Positions 1 to 5,008 of a DNA stretch of 13,180 bases are shown here, in pieces; position 1 is the stretch's first letter; each line of letters begins with the position of its first letter. Position numbers and translations under genes: made by a program. Under the pieces are notes generated by a model. It saw nothing but the letters and a program-made list of their open reading frames with translations, was not told where the DNA came from and made no database searches. The DNA comes from CAVDAL01 sp963606965 (GTDB lineage Bacteria; Actinomycetota; Coriobacteriia; Coriobacteriales; QAMH01), in contig CAVDAL010000060.1 of assembly GCA_963606965.1 (NCBI GenBank), positions 1-13,180 on the forward strand. Direction: 5' to 3'.

Positions 1-21
1 CGCCCGCACGAACTTCCACTA

Positions 22-111
22 AGCAAGAATTCGGGTGCCGACACTAAGCCGACTCGTGAGCCTGAATATAAAAACAGCTGTGCGAATGCACAGCTGTACC
101 AACTTCCCCTA
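22..111. repeat. Repeat module A, copy 1 (90 bp)
   Basis: This module matches 226-315 in direct orientation at an offset of 204 bases. By eye about 78 of 90 positions are identical. Differences are three scattered substitutions, the four-base hairpin loop, and the last six bases. It contains a perfect hairpin at 74-97. The sequence just before it (11-21) resembles the module's own tail at 101-111, so the unit may extend further left or be part of a tandem array that continues outside the window. Confidence 0.85.
68..97 (-). terminator. Intrinsic terminator hairpin in module A copy 1
   Basis: A perfect 10-bp stem, ACAGCTGTGC/GCACAGCTGT (74-83/88-97), encloses a GAAT loop. Read on the minus strand it is followed at once by TTTTTATA, the U-run expected of a rho-independent terminator. 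On the plus strand the hairpin is followed by ACCAACTT, which is not a U-run, so the minus direction is the likely one. It would act as a second terminator behind the one at 272-301. Confidence 0.7.
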
Positions 112-225
112 AGCAATATTTGGGGTTCGTTGAACGCCCGTTAAGTAAGCCAAGTAACAAATGTTGAATAGGCATCTTGGCACTGACGAAGAGAATACTG
201 CGAGCCAGATGTGCAAAAATTTTCT

Positions 226-315
226 AGCAAGAATTCGGGTGCCGCCACTAAGCCGACTCGCGAGCCAGAATATAAAAACAGCTGTGCATTCGCACAGCTG
301 TACCAACTTTTATTT
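226..315. repeat. Repeat module A, copy 2 (90 bp)
   Basis: Direct repeat of 22-111, sharing the start AGCAAGAATTCGGGTGCCG and the stretch before the hairpin. Its hairpin (278-301) is the exact reverse complement of the copy 1 hairpin, while the flanks keep the same direction. It is followed directly by the cloverleaf-like element, whose left edge carries the same AGCAAGAATT word. Confidence 0.85.
272..301 (-). terminator. Intrinsic terminator, likely end of the pst operon
   Basis: A perfect 10-bp stem at 278-287/292-301 has the loop ATTC on the plus strand and is followed on the minus strand by TTTTTATA. It is the first strong stem plus U-run after the pstB stop at 485, about 185 bases downstream. 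The cloverleaf-like element lies between, so transcripts reaching this terminator would carry that fold in their 3' untranslated region. Confidence 0.72.
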
Positions 316-319
316 AGCA

Positions 320-486
320 AGAATTTGTGCGTCGTTACGAGGCTGACTGCGGAGCAGTGAAATAAATTTTGCGCTCCGGTTTTGCGAGGACTGTTTGAGC
401 GGCAAAGCCGCGAGTTCCGCAGCGGGAGCGCAAAATTTGTTGAACGGGTGCGAAGCCCTGGAAGCCGAGAACGACGTGCGAATTCT
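320..486. repeat. Cloverleaf-like inverted-repeat element (about 167 bp)
   Basis: The ends 320-336 and 470-486 are inverted repeats: 14 of 17 positions match, and the other three become G-U pairs in plus-strand RNA. Inside are three further helices. One is ACTGC/GCAGT with a GGA loop (346-358). The second is a perfect 14-bp pair at 364-377/425-438 enclosing GCGGC-AAA-GCCGC (399-411). The third is GGGT/GCCC with a five-base loop (446-458). The element shares AGCAAGAATT with the A modules and overlaps the pstB TAG stop by two bases. It has no open frame and resembles a MITE or a REP-type extragenic repeat. Copy number elsewhere is not visible here. Confidence 0.65.
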
Positions 487-1336
487 ACCCAAAATTCCCA
501 CTAACATAATCAGCAGTACGCTGATCTTGAGCATTAACAAAAATGTCTTCTGTTGCGCCAGCTTCAACAATTTCCCCAAGCAAGAAGAATGCTGTCTTTT
601 GAGAAACACGCAAAGCTTGCAACATATTGTGCGTAACCATAACAATTGTGTACTTTTCTTTAAGCTCGCCAACAAGCTCTTCAATTTTGCCAGTTGAAAT
701 TGGATCAAGAGCAGATGTTGCTTCATCCATCAAAAGCACTTCAGGCTGAACAGCCAAAGCACGAGCAATGCACAAGCGCTGTTGCTGACCACCAGAAAGG
801 CCAAGAGCATTACGCTTTAAGCGGTCTTTGAGTTCGTCCCAAACAGCTGCTTGACGCAAGCTTTCTTCCACAATCTGGTCAAGGACTGCTTTATTTTTAA
901 TGCCGCGAGTGCGTGGGCCATATGCAATATTGTCATATACACTCATTGGGAATGGGTTCGGACGCTGGAAAACCATGCCTACCCTGCGGCGCAAGTTGTT
1001 AACATCCAAGCCAGTATAGATATTTGTATCACCAAGAGTAATTTCGCCTTCAATGCGACAACCTTCAACAAGGTCATTCATTCTATTTAAAGTCTTCAAA
1101 AATGTAGATTTGCCGCAGCCAGAAGGACCAATCAAAGCAGTAATCTGATTCTTTGGAATATCCAAGCTAACATTTTTCAAAGCATGAAAATCTTTGTAAT
1201 AAAGGTCGAGATTTTTCACACTCATGTGAGTTGGATAATCTTCAAGATTCAAAGGTTTTGCCTGCGTTGCAGTAGAAACCTGAGGAGTATAAAAACGTGT
1301 CTGCTGCTTTTCTGCTTGAAGAGTAGCGTTAGTCAT
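485..1336 (-). CDS. pstB: Phosphate ABC transporter ATP-binding protein PstB
   Basis: PstB is the cytoplasmic ATPase that powers phosphate import through PstC/PstA. The 283-residue protein has Walker A GPSGCGKST (70-78), the Q-loop glutamine in MVFQRPNPFP (about 124), the signature LSGGQQQR (180-187), Walker B LLMDEATSALD (201-211) and the H-loop VTHN (H236). The RPNPFPMS stretch is typical of PstB. The ending SGNFG is where PstB proteins usually stop, so the C terminus is intact although a repeat element begins there. The N terminus carries about 37 residues before MSVKNL. I keep the long start because AAAGGA lies seven bases ahead of it, whereas the internal ATG has no such site. The start overlaps the end of pstA by eight bases, which suggests translational coupling. 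Confidence 0.97.
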   Translation of the reverse strand: MTNATLQAEKQQTRFYTPQVSTATQAKPLNLEDYPTHMSVKNLDLYYKDFHALKNVSLDIPKNQITALIGPSGCGKSTFLKTLNRMNDLVEGCRIEGEITLGDTNIYTGLDVNNLRRRVGMVFQRPNPFPMSVYDNIAYGPRTRGIKNKAVLDQIVEESLRQAAVWDELKDRLKRNALGLSGGQQQRLCIARALAVQPEVLLMDEATSALDPISTGKIEELVGELKEKYTIVMVTHNMLQALRVSQKTAFFLLGEIVEAGATEDIFVNAQDQRTADYVSGNFG

Positions 1337-2252
1337 TTGTCTTTCCTTTCATCATGCGCTTAGCAACTTTATTTGAAATAAGATTTAGCAAGATAACCAT
1401 CACAATCAAAATGACTGCTGTGGCATAAGTTTCATCAATGTGAAGACCTTCGCGCGACAGCGAATACATGTGCACTGCCAAAGTACGCGTTGAATCAAAA
1501 ATACTTGCAATGCCTTCGCCTGCAACATCTGGAACTTTAGCAACAGTGCCAGCAGTGTAAAGCAAAGCAGCAACTTCACCAACGCAGCGGCCAATACCCA
1601 AGATTACGCCGCCCAAAATACCAGGAATTGCACTTGGCAAAACAACGCGGAAAACTGTACGCAGCCTGCCTGCGCCAAGCCCAAAGCTGCCTTCACGGTA
1701 GCTTTCAGGAACAGCCATTAAAGCTTCTTCTGTAGTGCGCATAATCAAAGGCAAAATCATAATCGCCAAAGTGAATGCGCCAGCAAGAAGTGACATGCCC
1801 CAGCCAAGAGCTGTTACAAAGAAGAGCATACCGAACAAACCATAAATAATTGATGGGATGCCTTGCAAAGTTTCTGTAGCAATGCGAACAATTTTCACAA
1901 ATTTTGAACCCTTTGGCGCATATTCAACCAAAAAGATTGCGCCGCCAACTCCAAGTGGAACAGCAATAATAAGTGTCACGATAATCATGAGCAGCGTATT
2001 TATTAAAGCTGGTGTTAAGGAAACGTTTTCAGAATCATATGTCCATGCGAACAAACTTGGAGTGATATGTGGAATGCCTTTAACAGCAATATAACCAATC
2101 AAAAATACCAAAACAGCACTTGTGATTGTTGCACCAAGATAAACAAGGAAGCGCAAAGCAGCAGTCTTTATTTTGAGCTTTCGCTCGAGTGCAGCTTCAT
2201 TGCTTAAGTTGTTAAAGTCAATGACCTGCATGCTTTTAACATCAGAACTCAA
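1329..2252 (-). CDS. pstA: Phosphate ABC transporter permease PstA
   Basis: PstA is one of the two membrane subunits that form the phosphate channel. The 307-residue protein has an N-terminal cytoplasmic stretch of about 30 residues followed by six predicted hydrophobic segments. The binding-protein-dependent permease (EAA) motif is visible in SYREGSFGLGAGRLRTVF and the following VVLPSAIPGI, where it docks on PstB. The start is a TTG codon at 2252, preceded by AAGGGAG at a seven-base gap and overlapping the pstC TGA stop by two bases. The in-frame ATG seven codons later has no ribosome binding site, so TTG is preferred. The 3' end overlaps pstB by eight bases. The overlaps make a fixed-ratio PstC/PstA/PstB output likely. 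Confidence 0.96.
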   Translation of the reverse strand: MSSDVKSMQVIDFNNLSNEAALERKLKIKTAALRFLVYLGATITSAVLVFLIGYIAVKGIPHITPSLFAWTYDSENVSLTPALINTLLMIIVTLIIAVPLGVGGAIFLVEYAPKGSKFVKIVRIATETLQGIPSIIYGLFGMLFFVTALGWGMSLLAGAFTLAIMILPLIMRTTEEALMAVPESYREGSFGLGAGRLRTVFRVVLPSAIPGILGGVILGIGRCVGEVAALLYTAGTVAKVPDVAGEGIASIFDSTRTLAVHMYSLSREGLHIDETYATAVILIVMVILLNLISNKVAKRMMKGKTND

Positions 2253-3217
2253 TTTTGCTCTCCCTTCTTTTTAACCATATTGAACAAAACATTTATAAGA
2301 AGAATGAATACAAATAAAACAACGCCAGTTGCAATCAAAGCGCCACGGTGAAGATCGGCCGCATAGCCCATCTCGAGCACGATATTTGCTGTCATTGTTC
2401 TGACGCCATTGAAAATTGAAGTAGGAATAACAGGCTGGTTGCCAGCAACCATAATTACAGCCATTGTTTCGCCAATTGCTCGACCAATGCCCAAAATTAC
2501 ACCTGCAACAATGCCACTTTTTGCAGCTGGCAAAACAACCTTAAAAGTTGCTTGCTCATGGTTTGCACCAAGTGCAAGTGCGCCTTCATAATATGATGCA
2601 GGAACAGCATCTAAAGCACTTTTTGAAACTGTAATAATTGTTGGCAAAATCATAATGCCAAGCAAAATTGCAGCGCATAAAAGCGATTGGCCATTGCCTG
2701 GAGTAATCTGACGTAACAGTGGCACCATCAAAACCAAACCAAAGAAGCCATAAACAACACTTGGAATACCAGCAAGAAGTTCAACACCGCTGCGCAGCAA
2801 GTTTGAAATTTTGCCGGAAGAAAATCTTGACAAAAACACAGCACATAAAATGCCACAAGGAACGCCGACAATAATTGCACCTGCAGTAACATAAATGCTG
2901 GCAAGAATCATTGGGAAGATGCCATAAATGTTATTGCCTGGCTTCCAAGTAGTGCCCAGTAAGAAATCAGGAATACCAATTTCAACCATTGCAGGCAAGC
3001 CATTAGCAAATAGGAAGATGCAAATCAATGCAACAGCTGCGATTGAAAATGCTGCAGCTATGATAAATATTACGCGCGCACTGCCTTCCTTGATTGCGCT
3101 TTTCATCTGTGAGTTTTTCTCACTCTGAATATCTAAATCTGTCTCTTTGCTACTACGAGCAGTAGCGCTGATGCTCTCAGCGCTACCCTCGTGTGCATTT
3201 TTCTTCTTGAAAATCAT
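2249..3217 (-). CDS. pstC: Phosphate ABC transporter permease PstC
   Basis: PstC pairs with PstA to form the membrane channel of the phosphate importer. The 322-residue protein begins with a polar, charged cytoplasmic tail of about 45 residues. Six hydrophobic segments follow, the first around residues 50-73. The EAA loop reads SYYEGALALGANHEQATF, then VVLPAAKSGIVAGVILGIGRAIGETMAV, which is characteristic of PstC. The start codon lies one base after the pstS stop and has no strong Shine-Dalgarno site, so ribosomes probably re-initiate after finishing pstS. The unusually long polar N tail could also mean the true start is the ATG at codon 38, but that site has no clear ribosome binding site either. 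The stop overlaps the TTG start of pstA. Confidence 0.95.
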   Translation of the reverse strand: MIFKKKNAHEGSAESISATARSSKETDLDIQSEKNSQMKSAIKEGSARVIFIIAAAFSIAAVALICIFLFANGLPAMVEIGIPDFLLGTTWKPGNNIYGIFPMILASIYVTAGAIIVGVPCGILCAVFLSRFSSGKISNLLRSGVELLAGIPSVVYGFFGLVLMVPLLRQITPGNGQSLLCAAILLGIMILPTIITVSKSALDAVPASYYEGALALGANHEQATFKVVLPAAKSGIVAGVILGIGRAIGETMAVIMVAGNQPVIPTSIFNGVRTMTANIVLEMGYAADLHRGALIATGVVLFVFILLINVLFNMVKKKGEQN

Positions 3218-3218
3218 C

Positions 3219-4103
3219 TTAGCTTAATACGTCTTCCCAGTTAGTGATTGCGCCTGTGAAGATTTGTTTGATTTGGTCGATTGTCAAGTTTGTTACGCTT
3301 GTAGCATTTGTGTTAACAATGACTGCGATACCATCAAGTGCAATTGCTTCTGATGTAACGCCTGCTGACTTTTCAGAATCTTTAAGTTCACGAGAAGCCA
3401 TGCCAATGTCACATGTGCCTTCAGTTGCCATGTTAATGCCTGTTGTTGAATCAGATTCTTGAACTTCAATAGTAACATTTGTATTTGCCTTCATGTAAGC
3501 TTCAGCAATCTTTTCCATTACAGGAGTTACGCTTGAAGAACCAGCAACTACAACCTTGCCCTTAGCCTTGCTTGCTTTGTAAGCGCCGTCGTTGCCATTT
3601 GAAACATAGCCATTTTCTTCAACGATTGTTTGGCCTTCAGAGCTTTTGATGTAATTAATGAAATCTTGAGCTGCGTCTGAAAGACCATCTTTTGTAACAA
3701 TATTGAATGGACGGCTAAGGCTGTAAGAGCCATTCTTAACATTGTCTGCTGTAGCGTCTACGCCATCAACTTGGATTGCCTTAACAGTTTCATCTAAAGA
3801 ACCAAGAGAAATGTAGCCAATGCCATTTTCATCGCCAGCAACAGAAGTCATCATAACTGATGTTGAGTTTGTGATTGAAGCAGTTTCAACTGTGTTGTCT
3901 ACGTCATCTTCTTCAACGCCAGTCAATTCAACGAATGCACCGCGTGTACCGCTGCCGTCTTCACGTGAGTAAACTGAAATCTGTCCTGATGGAGCTGATG
4001 CTGATTCTCCATCGCTTGAAGAGCTTCCGCATGCTGTTAAAGCAAATGCTGGAATTGCAGCCAATGCACAAGCCACAATTACTTTACAAATCTTTGTTTT
4101 CAT
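3219..4103 (-). CDS. pstS: Phosphate-binding lipoprotein PstS with permuted domain order
   Basis: PstS is the extracellular phosphate-binding lipoprotein that feeds PstC/PstA. I place the start at 4103 (294 residues). AGGA lies six bases upstream, while the in-frame ATG at 4124, which adds seven residues, has none. The signal peptide ends in the lipobox LTAC, with the lipidated cysteine at residue 25. The order of the two halves is swapped relative to classical PstS. SREDGSGTR (about 46-54), then GYISLG and NGSYSLSRPF, come first. A short linker follows near 167-183, then VVVAGSSSVTPVMEK, DIGMASRELKD, LDGIAVIVN and IFTGAITNWEDV, where the protein ends. In the classical order, ITNW... runs straight into VVSREDGSGTR. 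All phosphate-site motifs are present, so the protein should be functional. Similar arrangements may exist in other gut Gram-positives; I recall this only from memory. Confidence 0.95.
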   Translation of the reverse strand: MKTKICKVIVACALAAIPAFALTACGSSSSDGESASAPSGQISVYSREDGSGTRGAFVELTGVEEDDVDNTVETASITNSTSVMMTSVAGDENGIGYISLGSLDETVKAIQVDGVDATADNVKNGSYSLSRPFNIVTKDGLSDAAQDFINYIKSSEGQTIVEENGYVSNGNDGAYKASKAKGKVVVAGSSSVTPVMEKIAEAYMKANTNVTIEVQESDSTTGINMATEGTCDIGMASRELKDSEKSAGVTSEAIALDGIAVIVNTNATSVTNLTIDQIKQIFTGAITNWEDVLS

Positions 4104-4109
4104 TCTTTT

Positions 4110-4121
4110 TCCTTTTCCTTT
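4110..4121 (-). promoter_or_regulatory. Ribosome binding site that fixes the pstS start
   Basis: Two AGGA cores lie on the minus strand at 4116-4119 and 4110-4113, within an all-purine run. The nearer core is six bases before the ATG at 4103, an ideal gap. The upstream ATG at 4124 lies within three bases of the purine run and has no site of its own, so the shorter PstS is preferred. Confidence 0.65.
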
Positions 4122-4202
4122 CATCTGAAAACAATAAATAACTTAGTTTTGTCAAATGTTTTTGCTTTCTTAATTTGACTTGTACCATTTTGGGCTTCAA
4201 CT

Positions 4203-4270
4203 GTTATAGAGAAATAAAGGGTCTATTAAGTTTTTGTAAAACTTATTTTGGAATGTAAAGACTTTGTAAA
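4203..4270 (-). promoter_or_regulatory. Candidate Pho-box promoter of the pst operon
   Basis: On the minus strand, TTTACA occurs three times, at 4265-4270, 4254-4259 and 4235-4240. TTAATA (4224-4229) and TTTATT (4213-4218) follow at further 11-bp steps. Starts are spaced 11, 19, 11 and 11 bases. This resembles the TT(A/T)ACA direct repeats with an 11-bp period bound by PhoP-type regulators in Gram-positives. A -10-like TATAAC follows at 4203-4208. The matching -35 position (about 4226-4231) is poor and falls inside the hexamer array, as expected for an activator-dependent promoter. Transcription would start near 4196, giving a leader of about 93 bases. The assignment to a PhoP/PhoB-type regulator is inferred. 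Confidence 0.5.
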
Positions 4271-4332
4271 ATGCGCTTTGCGAAAATGCTCTTTATTATG
4301 CGGAAGATGAAACCGGTTTTGCTAGAAAATGA

Positions 4333-4367
4333 AAATGCCCTACCACATCTTATGCGGCAGGGCATTT
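4333..4367 (-). terminator. Intrinsic terminator after the oxidoreductase gene
   Basis: A 9-bp perfect stem, AAATGCCCT/AGGGCATTT (4333-4341/4359-4367), is extended inward by further pairs such as CC/GG and CAT/ATG. On the minus strand it is followed by a T-rich tract (TTTCATTTT). It sits 38 bases after the stop of the 4405-4983 gene and before the pst promoter, so it separates the two operons. Confidence 0.75.
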
Positions 4368-4404
4368 ACAAACATATATTAACTGGGTGGCTTAGCTTGA
4401 CAGT

Positions 4405-4983
4405 TTAATCCAACTTATCAATTGCTTCTTGAAGAATAGCTTGTGGGTCATTGCCAACAATATCAAGGCCTTGAGCTAAATAGCATTGCGATTCATTGAT
4501 TCCAAAGTAAAGACGGCAAACAGCCTCGATATAATCATATCCAAAATTGCAGTCGCCAACAAAACCACCAACAGTGCTAACATAATGAATCTTCTGTGCA
4601 TTGCACAAACCAACAGGAATTCCTTCTTCAGAATATTTAAATGTCAAGCCATTGACGCACATATGCTCAATAAAAACTTTCAAAGTTGATGGAAAGCTCA
4701 AGTCCCAGTAAGGAGCAGCAAAAATAATTTCGTCCGCTTCTTTGAACTTACGAACTATATCAAACATAGGGTCGCTGAAATCTTTTGAAGCAATAGCAGC
4801 ATCGCGCTTTGCAAGCAATTGCGCATCAAAGCAAGGAAGCTTCAAATCTTCCAAAACTAAAGCTTCAAATTCGACCTTATCTTCCATGCCAAAAGCAATC
4901 TTATTAATCAAAGCATTGGCGAATTCTTCTGTTCTTGAAGTTTCTCTATTAACGCATGAATCGATATATAAAAGCTTCTTCAT
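4405..4983 (-). CDS. Flavodoxin-fold NAD(P)H oxidoreductase (azoreductase/quinone reductase family)
   Basis: This 192-residue protein belongs to the flavodoxin_2 family of small FMN-dependent NAD(P)H:quinone or azo-compound reductases. The N terminus KKLLYIDSCVNRETSRT resembles the family's first strand and FMN-phosphate loop, and IIFAAPYWDLSFPSTLKVFIEH (86-107) fits the 'P-x-Y-N-x-x-x-P-x-x-LK' helix start. YVSTVGGF (134-141) fits the second flavin-contact loop. The usual length is about 190-210 residues, so it is complete. No signal peptide or membrane segment is visible, so it should be cytosolic. It follows valS by 25 bases with only a weak ribosome binding site and is probably the last gene of that operon. 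The physiological substrate cannot be read from the sequence. Nine cysteines in 192 residues is on the high side. Confidence 0.82.
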   Translation of the reverse strand: MKKLLYIDSCVNRETSRTEEFANALINKIAFGMEDKVEFEALVLEDLKLPCFDAQLLAKRDAAIASKDFSDPMFDIVRKFKEADEIIFAAPYWDLSFPSTLKVFIEHMCVNGLTFKYSEEGIPVGLCNAQKIHYVSTVGGFVGDCNFGYDYIEAVCRLYFGINESQCYLAQGLDIVGNDPQAILQEAIDKLD

Positions 4984-5008
4984 ATCAAAAACCCAATCTT
5001 TGAACTTA

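Larger units (their letters stand above)
1..484. other. Gene-free, palindrome-rich intergenic region downstream of pstB
   Basis: No credible gene lies in this 484-base stretch; the short open frames run through repeats and have no ribosome binding site. It is built from modules that begin with the word AGCAAGAATT (positions 22, 226 and 317), with a degenerate version, AGCAATATTT, at 112. Modules at 22-111 and 226-315 are near-identical. The segment 112-225 differs and contains the inverted pair GCCAAG/CTTGGC (149-154/176-181). The segment 316-486 is a cloverleaf-like element. The region also holds the likely transcription stop for the pst operon. Confidence 0.8.

Noticed and set aside
22..315. 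Repeats considered as a CRISPR array
   Set aside because: Only two 90-bp copies at 204-bp spacing, too long and too few, with no cas genes.
320..486. Cloverleaf element considered as a degenerate tRNA or integron attC site
   Set aside because: No anticodon arm, T-loop or CCA, and no attC-type core sites; it is also too long for a tRNA.
310..726. A 138-residue minus-strand open frame after and inside pstB
   Set aside because: It overlaps pstB in another frame and its C-terminal half is translated from the repeat element; no start signal supports it.
4150..4155. Perfect TTGACA (minus strand) close to pstS as a -35 box
   Set aside because: No -10-like hexamer lies 16-18 bases downstream before the start codon; at most a minor promoter.
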